This document shows, piece by piece, positions 15,439 to 24,566 of a DNA stretch of 64,000 nucleotides. Positions within the stretch are counted from its first letter, which is position 1. Each line of letters starts with the position of its first letter. The notes below the pieces were generated by a model. That model saw nothing but the letters and a program-made list of their open reading frames with translations, made no database searches and was not told where the DNA came from. Position numbers and translations under genes: made by a program. The stretch comes from CAVTHK01 sp964552235 (lineage in GTDB: Bacteria; Spirochaetota; Spirochaetia; SZUA-6; CAVTHK01). The stretch spans positions 3,791 through 67,790 of the forward strand of contig CAZKGO010000014.1 of assembly GCA_964552235.1 (NCBI GenBank). The letters are read 5' to 3'.

Positions 15439-16781
15439 GAGCGCGCCTCCTCTTCGCTCACGCGCCGCTGGCCCGATCGGCGGACCGGCGCCGGCTCGAT
15501 GACCGCCAGCGGCTCACCGGCTGCGATCATGCGCCTGTTCAGCCGCTCCCACATGATCTCGGCGACCCGCTTGTGCGACTCGAGACCGATCAGGTTGGTC
15601 AGCTCGTAGGGGTCCGCCTCGAGGTCGTAGAGGTAGTTCTCGACGTAGCGGTCGGAGCCCATGGCCGCGTTGCCGTCCAGGCCCGGCGCCACGACGCCGT
15701 ATTTCCAGCGGCGCGTGCGCACGGCGCGGCCCACTTCGGCCTCGCTGATCTGCACGAAGACTTCCTCGGGCCAACCCGCCTCCACGCCGTGCAGCAGCGG
15801 CAGGATCGAGCGGCCCTGCATCACGGGCGGCACGGGGATCCCGGCCGCGTCGAGCAGCGTGGGCGGCAGGTCGATGAGCGAGACGAGCTTGCGGATGCGG
15901 CCGCCTCCCACAAAACCCGGCCCGGTGAGCATGGTCGGAACGCGGATCGAGCTCTCGTGGCCGGAGCGCTTGTACTCGGAGTTGCGCGTCTTGAAGTGGC
16001 AGCCGTGATCGGAGGTAAAGAGCACGATCGTGTTCTCGAGGAGCGCGAGGCTCTTGAGCGCATCCATGAGCCTGCCGAACGCCTCGTCGAGCCGTTTGAC
16101 CATGCCCCAGTAGCCGCCGAGGTGCTGATGCGTCGAGCCGCCGAGGGCGGCCAGGTCCGGGGGAATCCAGCGGCCCGTGTAGCGCTCGCGGTAGCCGTCG
16201 GGCGGCGGGTAGTCGTCGATGTGGTTCTGGAAATGCGGCTCCAGGTACGAGCAGAAAAGGAAAAAGGGCTCACGCTGGCGGGCGTCGATCCAGCGGATCA
16301 TCGCGTCTGTCTGCGCGTCGACACGGTATCCGGGCAGCCGCACCTCGGTACCGTCGTTGTCGTAGAGCACGGTCCTGTACGGCTCGGAGCACATCTCCGT
16401 CGTGTTCGCGCCGAGCCAGCTGGCGTAGCGGCCCTGCTCGCCGCGGGGCACCGGGTTGCCGCTGCCGAGGTGCCACTTGCCGATGTAGCCGGTGGAGTAA
16501 CCGGCCTCGTTGAAATAGTCGCCGAGAGTCTTGAGGTTCGGCGCGAGGACCTGCCCGTTGTGCCACACGCCGGTGTTGGTGGCGTACAGGCCGGTCTGCA
16601 GGCACGAGCGGGCAGGCGCGCACACCGGCTGGCAGGTGCAGCAGTTGGCCACGTGAGTGCCCTCCGAGGCGAGCCTGTCGAAGTTCGGCATCAGCTCCAG
16701 AGGGTTGCCGTGAAGCCCGCTGGAGTCCCAGCGCTGCTGGTCTGTAAAGAACACCACCACGTTCGGTCGATTCGCTGCCAT
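15435..16781 (-). CDS. Type I sulfatase
   Basis: The ATG of MAANRPNVVVFFTDQQRWDS (16779-16781) has AAGGAG at a good distance; an upstream in-frame ATG would overlap the preceding gene. The 448-residue protein carries the maturation motif CAPAR (Cys54 as formylglycine precursor), TGKWHLG-like spacing (GYIGKWHLGSGNPV) and LFTSDHGCHFK. It therefore has the complete sulfatase core. It follows the dehydratase gene by 20 bases and overlaps the next sulfatase by four, so all lie in one leftward operon. Confidence 0.94.
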   Translation of the reverse strand: MAANRPNVVVFFTDQQRWDSSGLHGNPLELMPNFDRLASEGTHVANCCTCQPVCAPARSCLQTGLYATNTGVWHNGQVLAPNLKTLGDYFNEAGYSTGYIGKWHLGSGNPVPRGEQGRYASWLGANTTEMCSEPYRTVLYDNDGTEVRLPGYRVDAQTDAMIRWIDARQREPFFLFCSYLEPHFQNHIDDYPPPDGYRERYTGRWIPPDLAALGGSTHQHLGGYWGMVKRLDEAFGRLMDALKSLALLENTIVLFTSDHGCHFKTRNSEYKRSGHESSIRVPTMLTGPGFVGGGRIRKLVSLIDLPPTLLDAAGIPVPPVMQGRSILPLLHGVEAGWPEEVFVQISEAEVGRAVRTRRWKYGVVAPGLDGNAAMGSDRYVENYLYDLEADPYELTNLIGLESHKRVAEIMWERLNRRMIAAGEPLAVIEPAPVRRSGQRRVSEEEARS

Positions 16782-16801
16782 TCTCGTCTCCTTGGCCTGC
16801 T

Positions 16802-18007
16802 TCACGGCCGTCCCAAAGTCCCGTCGGGCAGTCGTGATTGCGTCCAGTCGATCACGCGGTCCTCGGCCGGGAACCGCGCAGCCGCCTTCTCATCGACATC
16901 GATGCCGAGCCCGGGCCTCCCGTTGGGGTACGCGTACCCTCTCCTGACCTCGGGGATGCCGTCGAACACCTTGCGCTCGTTGTCCGTACGCAGCGACCAC
17001 TCCTGGATGCCGAAGTTGTGCAGGTGCACGTCCATCGCCACGTTCGCCGCCATGCCGACGGGCGAAACGTCGCGAGGCCCGTGAAAGGCCGTGCGCACGC
17101 CAAAGGCGTCGCAGAGATGCGCGAGCTTGAGCGCCGGGCTGATGCCTCCGATCGTCGAGACGTGAACGCGGATGTAGTCGATGAGCCGGCGCGAGACCAG
17201 GGGCATCCATTCCTGCGGGTTGCAGAACAGCTCGCCCATCGCGAGGGGGATCGCGGTCTGGCATCGCACCTTCTCGAACCAGTCGTTGTCCTCGGGAGCG
17301 AACAGGTCCTCGAGAAAGAACAGGCGGTGCGGCTCCAGCCGCTTCGCCAGCCAGATGGCGTCGGCCGGAGCCAGACGCTCGTGCACGTCGTAGAGCAGCT
17401 CGACCTCGTCGCCCAGTCGCTGCCGCAGGTACGAGAACAGCTCGGGGATCCGCCGCAGCTTTTCCTGCGGATCGAAGACGGCGCCCCCGGGTGCGCTGTC
17501 GGGCCTGCCGCGCATGCGGCTTCCGGTGCCGGGGTAGCCGCCGAGCTGGCAGCGGATGTGCTGGTAGCCCTCGCTGCGGTAGGATTCGGCCGCGGCTGCG
17601 ACCTCTTCGGGCTCGGCTCCGTTGGCGTGGACGTAGACGGCGGCTGCGGGACGGCTCATGCCGCCCCACAGCTGGTAGCAGGGCAGGCCCGCAGCCTTGC
17701 CCTTGATGTCCCAGAGCGCCATGTCCACGCCGCTCGCCGCATTGTTGAGCACCGGGCCATTGCGCCAGTACCCGTTGACGTTCATCATCTGCCACAGGTC
17801 CTCGATCGCGTCGGCGCTGCGGCCGACGAGCAGCGGCGCGAGGTGACGATCGACCGCGGCAGCGACCGCGTGGAAGCGCTGCGTAAAGGTGGCGCAGCCC
17901 CAGCCGTACAGGCCCGGCTCGGACGTGGCGACCTTCACGAGCACCAGGACCTGGTTATCGGGCTGCACGAGGAGGGTGCGGACCTCGCGAATCGTCGGGG
18001 CGGCCAT
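16802..18007 (-). CDS. Enolase-superfamily dehydratase, D-mannonate dehydratase/RspA-like
   Basis: The 401-residue protein starts at the ATG of MAAPTIREVRTLLVQP; upstream in-frame sequence is not supported. The first metal ligand lies in LLYDVHERLAP (Asp near residue 207), followed by FFLEDLF and AMGELF (Glu ligands near 233 and 259). This is the typical ManD/RspA arrangement, together with WDIKGKAAGLPCYQLWGG. Family members dehydrate D-mannonate or D-gluconate to 2-keto-3-deoxygluconate; some have low activity. It heads the sulfatase operon, and with the DapA-like aldolase and the KDG-type kinase at 60401 it fits acid-sugar catabolism. Confidence 0.9.
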   Translation of the reverse strand: MAAPTIREVRTLLVQPDNQVLVLVKVATSEPGLYGWGCATFTQRFHAVAAAVDRHLAPLLVGRSADAIEDLWQMMNVNGYWRNGPVLNNAASGVDMALWDIKGKAAGLPCYQLWGGMSRPAAAVYVHANGAEPEEVAAAAESYRSEGYQHIRCQLGGYPGTGSRMRGRPDSAPGGAVFDPQEKLRRIPELFSYLRQRLGDEVELLYDVHERLAPADAIWLAKRLEPHRLFFLEDLFAPEDNDWFEKVRCQTAIPLAMGELFCNPQEWMPLVSRRLIDYIRVHVSTIGGISPALKLAHLCDAFGVRTAFHGPRDVSPVGMAANVAMDVHLHNFGIQEWSLRTDNERKVFDGIPEVRRGYAYPNGRPGLGIDVDEKAAARFPAEDRVIDWTQSRLPDGTLGRP

Positions 18008-18014
18008 GGCCCCG

Positions 18015-18043
18015 AGATTAGCGGCCCGCGGTCGGGCTGTAAA
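18015..18043 (-). promoter_or_regulatory. Promoter of the dehydratase/sulfatase operon, close to the start codon
   Basis: On the complement, TTTACA (18038-18043) and TAATCT (18015-18020) are 17 bases apart. Only seven bases separate the -10 box from the ATG at 18007, so the transcript may be leaderless. Confidence 0.6.
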
Positions 18044-18062
18044 GCGCGCGCAGCGGCGGCCG

Positions 18063-18091
18063 TTGATTTTTGCCGCCGGAGTGTCTATAAA
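18063..18091 (+). promoter_or_regulatory. Promoter of the CBS-GGDEF gene
   Basis: TTGATT (18063-18068) and TATAAA (18086-18091) are 17 bases apart, 32 bases before the ATG at 18124. It is divergent from the dehydratase promoter. Confidence 0.65.
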
Positions 18092-18123
18092 CGAGCCATT
18101 GCCCATTCCGTGACGGCGATGTA

Positions 18124-19119
18124 ATGAACGTCGGCGCTTGGATCAGCAGGAATCCCACGACCGTCCAGGTCACCGAGCCGCTGGGCCGCGTGGTGCAGAC
18201 AATGGACCGTCTCAAGACCGGCTCGCTCCTGGTGATGGACGGCGATCGCCTCGTCGGCATCTTCACGGGCCGCGACTTGGTCAGACCCTACTGCGGCAGC
18301 CCCTCGGAGGCGGTCGACCAGCCGATCTCCGAGTTCATGACCCGCGACCCCGTGTGCGTGCAGGCGACCGAGGACGACAACGCCGTCTACGCCAGGATGC
18401 GCACCCACGGCGTGAGCTCCATCCCGGTCCTCGAAGGCGAGAAGATCGTGGGCATCGTCTCGGCCCGCGACCTGATCCAGCGCTACCAGAACAGGCTCGA
18501 GACCGAGTTCCTCGAGACCCGCAGGAGGATCGAGGAGCTGGAGCGCCTGTCGAACCTCAGCACCGACGAAAAGCTGCGCGCGCTGATGGAGGAGATCGAC
18601 CGGTACCGGGAGCTGAGCGCGACCGACTCGCTCACGGGGCTGCACAACAAGCGCGCCTTCGCCGCGCGGCTTGCCGAGGAGATGGCGCGCGCCGCCCGCT
18701 ACAAGAGCCGGCTCTCGCTGATCTTCTGCGACATCGACCACTTCAAGCGCGTCAACGACAACTTCGGCCACGCGGTCGGCGACGTGGTCCTGCAGCAGGT
18801 GGCCGGAGTCCTGGCCGGGTCCCGCCTGCGCAAGTCCGACATCGTCGCCCGTTACGGCGGCGAAGAGTTCGTCGTGATCCTGCCCGAGACCGGGCTGCAG
18901 GGAGCGGGCACCGTGGCCGAGAACCTGCGCCTCGCCGTCGAGGGCAAGGAGTTCGCCCTCGACGGACAACCGACGAGCATCACCGCGAGCTTTGGCGTGG
19001 CGGAGTACCGGCCCACGATGACCGGGCCCGAAGACCTGATCCGCGATGCTGATGCCGCCCTCTATGCCGCCAAGGAAAAGGGCCGCAACCGGGTCGAGCT
19101 CTTCGTCCCGCAGGGATAG
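18124..19119 (+). CDS. Diguanylate cyclase with tandem CBS domains
   Basis: The 331-residue protein has two CBS motifs (about residues 5-60 and 70-125), a short charged helix, then a GGDEF domain from about residue 165. FCDIDHFKRVND and ARYGGEEFVVILPE are the substrate and active-site motifs, and RKSD five residues before GGEEF is a product-inhibition I-site. It should make cyclic di-GMP, with activity probably tuned by adenine nucleotides bound to the CBS pair. No membrane segments are present, so it is cytosolic. It is a single-gene transcript between divergent and convergent neighbours. Confidence 0.95.
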   Translation: MNVGAWISRNPTTVQVTEPLGRVVQTMDRLKTGSLLVMDGDRLVGIFTGRDLVRPYCGSPSEAVDQPISEFMTRDPVCVQATEDDNAVYARMRTHGVSSIPVLEGEKIVGIVSARDLIQRYQNRLETEFLETRRRIEELERLSNLSTDEKLRALMEEIDRYRELSATDSLTGLHNKRAFAARLAEEMARAARYKSRLSLIFCDIDHFKRVNDNFGHAVGDVVLQQVAGVLAGSRLRKSDIVARYGGEEFVVILPETGLQGAGTVAENLRLAVEGKEFALDGQPTSITASFGVAEYRPTMTGPEDLIRDADAALYAAKEKGRNRVELFVPQG

Positions 19120-19131
19120 CCGGTCGCCGCC

Positions 19132-19154
19132 CGCCGGGCCGCATGGGCCCGGCG
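19132..19154. terminator. GC-rich hairpin between convergent genes
   Basis: CGCCGGGCC and GGCCCGGCG form a 9-bp stem around a 5-base loop, between the cyclase stop and the convergent HMG-CoA synthase stop. No T run follows, so termination is possible but unproven. Confidence 0.5.
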
Positions 19155-19157
19155 CGG

Positions 19158-20456
19158 TCAGCCGGCGGCCGCCTGCCCCGCGCGGATCGACAAGGTCACC
19201 GGCTGCTTGGCAAAGCCGTACTCGCGGTAGCCATCCTCCCGAATGCCTGCCAGGTAAAAGGCCCCCCGCGGGACCGTGGCGATTCCCGCCTCGGCTGCCT
19301 GCGACGCGCTGTCGGCGATCCAGCGGACGTACTCACCCCACTCCGCCTGCCTGCCCCGGCCGGGGGCCTGGTCCAGGCGCCACCGGTCGATCGTGTCGGC
19401 GGCCCGGCTGCTGAGGCGCCCCGAGGCGAGAACCATCGTGCTGCCTGATCCGTAGGAGGCCATCAGGATCGAGCGCCCCGCCAGGCGCGAGCCCAGGACC
19501 GCGCGGCGGTCGGCCAGGAGGAACGCCAGGCCGAAGTAGAGCGACGCCGAGTAGGTGTTGCCGATCTCGGCGATCGGATCGATTGCCTGGTGAAAGCCGC
19601 GCTCGTCGAGAAACGCCTCGGCCTGCACCTCGCCGAGCCCCAGGTGGCGCTCGAGCAGCCGCAGCATGGCCACCATCGGCATGTTGCGGAAGGGCGCGTG
19701 GAGCACGAACATGTCCGTCCCGCGCAGCACCTCGGCGGGAGTCGAGCCGACGCGGCGGCAGTGATCGAGAAAGGCGACGTCAAGGCTGTCGATGTAGTTC
19801 TGCATCGAGTACTGCCCTTTGACCCGGGCCGTGACCGAGCCGAGGGGCCGGAAGAAATCGTCGACGTCGCGGGAGCACAAGCCGATGCTGCCGAGGTCGA
19901 GCTCGATCAGGCCCGGGTCCTGCTCGACGAGCACAGCCGCGGCGCCGGCTCCCTGGGTGATCTCGGCGGTCGATGCGCTCTGATAGCGTGCGATGTCCGA
20001 GGCGATCACCAGGCCGCGCTCGGACGGGCTGCCGTAGCCGGCGAGCGACGCGACGGCGAGCAGCGACAGTGTCGCCGCAGCGCAGGCGTGCTGCACCTGG
20101 AACGACGACACCTGCTCGGGCAGCCTGTACCCGGCGCCGAGCAGCATGCCCTGCACGTAGGCGGAGAGCGGCTTCGAGTGGTCGAGGCCGCTTTCGGTTC
20201 CCACCGCCAGATGACGGACCGTCTCGGCAACAGCCCCACCGCTCAGCAGACCAGCGGCGGCGCTGGCTGCGAGAGTGGCGGCGTCCTCCCAGGGCTGCGG
20301 AAAGCGTATGGCGCGCTGCCCTGTCGTGCGGCAGGCGCGGTCCAGATGCCGGTCCATGCGAGGATTCTCCTCGACGCGAGCCTTCACGATCTGCTTGAGG
20401 TCGATCCGAGGTTCCGGCGCATAGAGATACAGCTCACCCAGCCCGACTTTAGCCAT
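19158..20456 (-). CDS. mvaS: Hydroxymethylglutaryl-CoA synthase (bacterial mevalonate-pathway type)
   Basis: The chosen ATG (20454-20456) follows GGAGGA and gives 432 residues, slightly longer than typical bacterial HMG-CoA synthases. VGTESGLDHSKP carries the catalytic Glu, QHACAAATLSLL carries the acyl-accepting Cys and MFVLHAPFRNMP carries the catalytic His. The enzyme condenses acetoacetyl-CoA with acetyl-CoA in the mevalonate route to isoprenoids. The rest of that pathway is not in the window. Isolated placement leaves open a polyketide-type beta-branching function, but the catalytic set and length fit the mevalonate enzyme better. Confidence 0.85.
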   Translation of the reverse strand: MAKVGLGELYLYAPEPRIDLKQIVKARVEENPRMDRHLDRACRTTGQRAIRFPQPWEDAATLAASAAAGLLSGGAVAETVRHLAVGTESGLDHSKPLSAYVQGMLLGAGYRLPEQVSSFQVQHACAAATLSLLAVASLAGYGSPSERGLVIASDIARYQSASTAEITQGAGAAAVLVEQDPGLIELDLGSIGLCSRDVDDFFRPLGSVTARVKGQYSMQNYIDSLDVAFLDHCRRVGSTPAEVLRGTDMFVLHAPFRNMPMVAMLRLLERHLGLGEVQAEAFLDERGFHQAIDPIAEIGNTYSASLYFGLAFLLADRRAVLGSRLAGRSILMASYGSGSTMVLASGRLSSRAADTIDRWRLDQAPGRGRQAEWGEYVRWIADSASQAAEAGIATVPRGAFYLAGIREDGYREYGFAKQPVTLSIRAGQAAAG

Positions 20457-20588
20457 TCCGAGTCCTCCGGTCAGGAAAATACTCACCCGAGGGCTTCGCG
20501 GCAATAACAGCGGCGGCCGGCGCCAGCGGCCCTTCGCGGGTCGACCGCGGCACTGGCCACCGCCGCCCTCTATCCCATATCATGAGCC

Positions 20589-21332
20589 ATGGGGCTCCTT
20601 GATCGGGTGTGCGTCGTGCTGGTTCGGCCCGAAGGCGACATCAACGTCGGCTCGGTCTGCCGCGCCATGAAAACGATGGGGCTGCGCAGCCTGCGCCTGG
20701 TCGGCGTGGAGCGAGCCGCCTTCGACGATCAGCGGGTGCGGGCGTGGGCGGTTCACGCCTTCGAGATCTTTGACGGGGCCCGCTTCTGCGCGACCCTGCC
20801 CGAGGCGCTCGCCGACACGGCGCTGGCTGCGGGCATCTCGCGCCGTACGGGAGCCTGGCGCAAGCAGGTGAGCCTGCTGCCCGAGGAGCTGCCGTCCCGG
20901 GTCGCCGCCGCGGGCAGGGGCACGGTGGCCGCCGTGTTCGGCAACGAGCGCACGGGCCTCACCGACGAGGAGATCGGCTTCTGCTCGCTGGCGGTTTCCA
21001 TCCCGACTTCGCCGGTCTTCCCGTCGCTGAACCTCTCCCACGCGGTGCAGATCATCGGCTACGTGCTTCGCCGCGCGCAGATCCCCCAGGAGCGCACTCT
21101 CCCTGTGGATCGCAGCCGGGTCGACGAGCTGGCGCGGCTGTTCACTTCGGCCCTCTACGACCTCGGGTACTTCCGCCACAGCACGGGGCGCAACACCGAG
21201 ATCCTGGTGCGCGACGTCCTCAGCCGCGCCTGCCTGAACGAGCACGAAGCGGGGCGGCTGGAGAGCATCTTCCGCACCCTCCCCCACCTCGGCGGCGCCC
21301 GAAGGGGCGGCGCCGGCGCGCGGCGGCCATAG
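20589..21332 (+). CDS. SpoU-class RNA 2'-O-methyltransferase, TrmJ-like
   Basis: The 247-residue protein starts at the ATG after a TATCAT element. VCVVLVRPEGDINVGSVCRA is motif 1 of SpoU/TrmJ enzymes, AAVFGNERTGLTDEE is motif 2 and PSLNLSHAVQII is motif 3, together forming the knotted SAM site. TrmJ methylates the ribose at position 32 of tRNAs. The C-terminal extension (about 90 residues) is TrmJ-like rather than TrmL-like. It stands alone, 41 bases before the NagA-like gene, with which it may be co-transcribed. Confidence 0.9.
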   Translation: MGLLDRVCVVLVRPEGDINVGSVCRAMKTMGLRSLRLVGVERAAFDDQRVRAWAVHAFEIFDGARFCATLPEALADTALAAGISRRTGAWRKQVSLLPEELPSRVAAAGRGTVAAVFGNERTGLTDEEIGFCSLAVSIPTSPVFPSLNLSHAVQIIGYVLRRAQIPQERTLPVDRSRVDELARLFTSALYDLGYFRHSTGRNTEILVRDVLSRACLNEHEAGRLESIFRTLPHLGGARRGGAGARRP

Positions 21333-21373
21333 GCTGTTCGCGACCGCCGCTCTGCTGTAGGATTGCCGGTGCC

Positions 21374-22528
21374 ATGACAGTCACAGGGTGCGACGTGTTC
21401 ACGGGGCGCTGCGTGAGGGTAGAGATCGCCGGCGAGAGCATCGCGGCCGTCGAGCCGGCGGACGAGCCGGCCGCGGGGCTGCCGTGGCTGGCGCCCGGCT
21501 TTTACGATGCCCAGGTCAACGGCTACGCGGGCCATGACTACAGCTCGCCCGCCATGACCGGCGAGACGGCCGCCCGCGTCGCAGCCGCCCTCGCCGCGTC
21601 GGGCACGACGCAGCACATGGCCACGATCATCACGTCGCCGGCTGACCGCATCACGCGCAACCTCGCGACGCTGGCCGACGCGATCCGCCGCTCGCAGGAT
21701 CTCGCCGCGGCCGTCCCCGCGTTCCACCTCGAGGGGCCGTTCATCGCGGCCGAGGACGGCCCGCGAGGCGCCCACGACGCGGCCTACGTCCGCGACCCCG
21801 ACGTGGGCGAGCTCGCCGAGTGGCACGCAGCAGCCCGGGGGCGCCTGCGCCTGGTGACGCTGGCGCCCGAGCGACGGGGCGCGGTGGCCTTTATCGAGCG
21901 CGCCCGTGAGCTGGGCGTGACCGTCGGAATCGGACACACGGCGGCCGACGGCGATGCGATCCGCCGGGCCGTCGAGGCCGGCGCCCGCGTCTCGACACAC
22001 CTCGGCAACGGCAGCCACCCCGCCCTGCCGCGGCTGCGCAACTACCTCTGGGAGCAGCTGGCCGAGGACCGCCTCGCGGCGGGGCTCATTCCCGACGGCT
22101 TTCACCTGCCCCCGCCGGTGATGCGGGTCTTCGCCCGCGCCAAGGGCCTCGAGCGCCTCTTTCTCGTGAGCGACGCGGGCAGCTGCGCGGGCCTGCCTCC
22201 GGGCCGCTACCGATGGGACCGCATCGAAGTCGAGGTGTGCGCCGACGGCCACCTCGCCCTGGCGGGCACGTCGCTGCTGGCCGGCGCCGGACACCTGCTC
22301 GACTGGGGGCTGCCTCACTTTGCCGACGCGGTCGGCATCCCGCTCGCCGACACGGTGCGCCTGGCCACGACCAGCCCGGCGCGCGTCTTTGCTCTCGCCG
22401 ATCCCAAGGACTCACTCGTGCCGGGCAGGCCCGCCGACCTGGTGCTGTTCCGTCACCGGCCCGGCGGCGAGCGCCTCCTCATCGAGCAGACGATTCGTCG
22501 CGGCAAGGTCCTGTTCCCGCCAGCCTGA
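21374..22528 (+). CDS. nagA: N-acetylglucosamine-6-phosphate deacetylase-like amidohydrolase
   Basis: The 384-residue protein shows the NagA set of motifs: APGFYDAQVNGYAGHDY near the N-terminus, AFHLEGPFIAAEDG (metal Glu), VGIGHTAADGDAI and STHLGNGSHP (metal His residues), and FLVSDAGSCAGLP (catalytic Asp). NagA removes the acetyl group from GlcNAc-6-phosphate to feed glucosamine into glycolysis or wall recycling. The usual HLFNAM stretch reads HLGNGSHP, which places it in a divergent subgroup, so the acyl sugar could differ. No glucosamine-6-phosphate deaminase gene is nearby. Confidence 0.85.
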   Translation: MTVTGCDVFTGRCVRVEIAGESIAAVEPADEPAAGLPWLAPGFYDAQVNGYAGHDYSSPAMTGETAARVAAALAASGTTQHMATIITSPADRITRNLATLADAIRRSQDLAAAVPAFHLEGPFIAAEDGPRGAHDAAYVRDPDVGELAEWHAAARGRLRLVTLAPERRGAVAFIERARELGVTVGIGHTAADGDAIRRAVEAGARVSTHLGNGSHPALPRLRNYLWEQLAEDRLAAGLIPDGFHLPPPVMRVFARAKGLERLFLVSDAGSCAGLPPGRYRWDRIEVEVCADGHLALAGTSLLAGAGHLLDWGLPHFADAVGIPLADTVRLATTSPARVFALADPKDSLVPGRPADLVLFRHRPGGERLLIEQTIRRGKVLFPPA

Positions 22529-22780
22529 GACGCCGGGAGTCAGAACGCTGTCACCCGTCCGGGAGGCACAGCCGCGGCGCGCGCCCCCCGACCCGCCGAC
22601 AGCCTCCGAATCGTGGGCCCCGATCCTTCGCGGCACTGCGACGCGCTCCCAGACCTCGCGGCAAGGGCCTTTGCCGCCAATCGCTGCGGGTGCTGGCCCG
22701 GGCGCTGCTGCCGGCCTGACAGCCGATGCTCGGCTGCTGGGACCACTATTGAGCGCCCGGTTCAGCCCCTGCGGGCGGGT
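22529..22780. other. Intergenic stretch without recognisable content
   Basis: Apart from the promoter of the next gene that follows it, I see no gene, RNA structure or repeat here. Open frames in this interval show no recognisable protein features. Confidence 0.5.
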
Positions 22781-22809
22781 TTGACCGGTCCGCCCGCGGG
22801 TAGTAGCCT
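22781..22809 (+). promoter_or_regulatory. Promoter of the P83/100-type gene
   Basis: TTGACC (22781-22786) and TAGCCT (22804-22809) are 17 bases apart, 25 bases before the ATG. AAAGGGAGG follows as the ribosome site. Confidence 0.55.
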
Positions 22810-22833
22810 CTAGCAAAGGGAGGACGGGTACCC

Positions 22834-24447
22834 ATGCGACGCGCTGCAGTGATGGCGGCGAGCGCAGCCCTGCTCGCCGGAATGGTCTTCGCGATCGACG
22901 TGGCCGAAGAGGAAATCCGGGGAGCGGCCGCCGTCGAGTTCATCAACTACGAGGGACCGCGGGAACTGCAGTTCGATGCGGACGAGGTCCGCGACATCGG
23001 CCGCGGGCTCGCCGCCGAAATCGCCCGCGGCGCCGCGACGGCGCGCTACGGCCGCAAGTACACGGCGCTCCACCTCTTCGATCCCGCCATGCCCGAGCGG
23101 CTCGGCGCCGACATCATCACCCTCGAGCCTGCGGCGCTGGCCGACCACATCAACACGGTGCGCTACCTCCTGGCCGGTTTCCTCGAGGCCGGCTACGGCT
23201 ACTCGGCAGCCGACGCGCGGCTGCTTGCGGTCTTCGTGACCTACTACAACGCCGTGCACAGGGGCGACATCCCCTACTTCGGCCGCGTCTATCAGCCGCG
23301 CGTCCTCGACAACATCACGGCAGCGAACGCCGGCCTCGCCCGCCGCTACAGCGAGTGGGCCGGCGCCTCCCGCATCCTGATACCCCTCACGGAGCGGGCC
23401 GGCCGCCGAGGTCCCGGCGCCCTCGACACCTCGGCGCTGACCGACAAGCGCGTCGTGGAGGAGCTGCGCAAGCGCGAGGACCGGGGCGTGGAAGAGCGCA
23501 AGGAGATGGTGGCGCTCAAGGAGCGCGAAACCGCGGCTGCCGACCGGGAAACGGCGGAAAAGCGCGCGGCTGTCGAACGGGAGAAAGCCGCGCTGGCCGC
23601 CGAGCAGAAGAGGCTGGACGAAGAGAAGAAGGCCGCGGCCGAGCGCGCCGCTGCCGGCGATGCCGCAGAGGCGGCACGCCGGGAGGCGGAGATCGCCCGG
23701 GCCAGGGAGGAGCAGGCTGCCCGGCAAAAGGCGATCGAAGAGAAGGAGGCCGAGGTGGCCAGGGAAGAGGCCAGGGCGGCGGCCAAGCAGGAGGAGATCG
23801 CGCAGGACAAGGCCGAGGTCAAGCGCGACGAGCGCATCGTCGAGGCGCGCAAGGACCCCGAGAAGATCGTGAGCGAGCTGGAGGCCAGGGAGGCGGAGCT
23901 CGCGCGCATGGGCCAGCCGATCGCGAAGAACAGGCTCTACTACCTCAAGGTCAAGAGCTACCTCACGGACGGCCACTACGCCAACGAGCTGTACGCCATC
24001 GACGCGCTGAGCGGCGAGATCCTGTACAAGGCCCCGGAAAAGCCCCACATCGCCGGTCACCAGTACACGGTTCTCGCCGAGGGGCCGAGCCAGGGCGTGC
24101 TCGTGCTCACCCACCAGGACGACCACCGCGAGGCTCACTACCTCACGCTGCTCGATCTCGACACGCTCGAGCCGACGCGCATCGGCTCCAACGCGATCTT
24201 CCACAGGAGCTTCGTCGAGAAGCGAGGCGACTTCTTCTATGCCATTGACTTCAGGGGCGAAGGCGACTTCCGCCTCGGCAAGTACGACATCCAGCTCAAG
24301 CAGGTGGCCGAATCGGTCGAGCGGATCGACCCGGACACGGTGTTCCACATCTACGGCGACCTGATCTTCGTCAACAGCCCGAGCAAGCGGGTGCTCGTGC
24401 TCAACGCCGCCGATCTGTCGAAGCTGCGGGAGCTCGACCTGCGGTAG
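22834..24447 (+). CDS. P83/100-type spirochaete antigen family protein
   Basis: The 537-residue protein has a signal peptide (about 1-21), an N-terminal globular domain (to about 190), a long Glu/Lys/Ala-rich coiled coil (about 205-355) and a C-terminal domain beginning NRLYYLKVKSYLTDGHYANE. This layout and the segments INYEGPRELQFDADEVRDIG and AVFVTYYNAVHRGDIPYF match the Borrelia P83/100 and related spirochaetal proteins, whose biochemical role is unknown. It should be exported to the periplasm or envelope. It has its own promoter and is the best taxonomic marker in the window. Confidence 0.9.
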   Translation: MRRAAVMAASAALLAGMVFAIDVAEEEIRGAAAVEFINYEGPRELQFDADEVRDIGRGLAAEIARGAATARYGRKYTALHLFDPAMPERLGADIITLEPAALADHINTVRYLLAGFLEAGYGYSAADARLLAVFVTYYNAVHRGDIPYFGRVYQPRVLDNITAANAGLARRYSEWAGASRILIPLTERAGRRGPGALDTSALTDKRVVEELRKREDRGVEERKEMVALKERETAAADRETAEKRAAVEREKAALAAEQKRLDEEKKAAAERAAAGDAAEAARREAEIARAREEQAARQKAIEEKEAEVAREEARAAAKQEEIAQDKAEVKRDERIVEARKDPEKIVSELEAREAELARMGQPIAKNRLYYLKVKSYLTDGHYANELYAIDALSGEILYKAPEKPHIAGHQYTVLAEGPSQGVLVLTHQDDHREAHYLTLLDLDTLEPTRIGSNAIFHRSFVEKRGDFFYAIDFRGEGDFRLGKYDIQLKQVAESVERIDPDTVFHIYGDLIFVNSPSKRVLVLNAADLSKLRELDLR

Positions 24448-24566
24448 CGCCCGCCGCGGTCTCGAGGTGCGCGCCGACTCCTTGGCCGCGCTCGTGCGCG
24501 GCCGGTTGACACGGCGTTCGCGTCCCCTCAGAGTGAGGGCCTTACTATCGGGCTCTGGAGGCTCAC

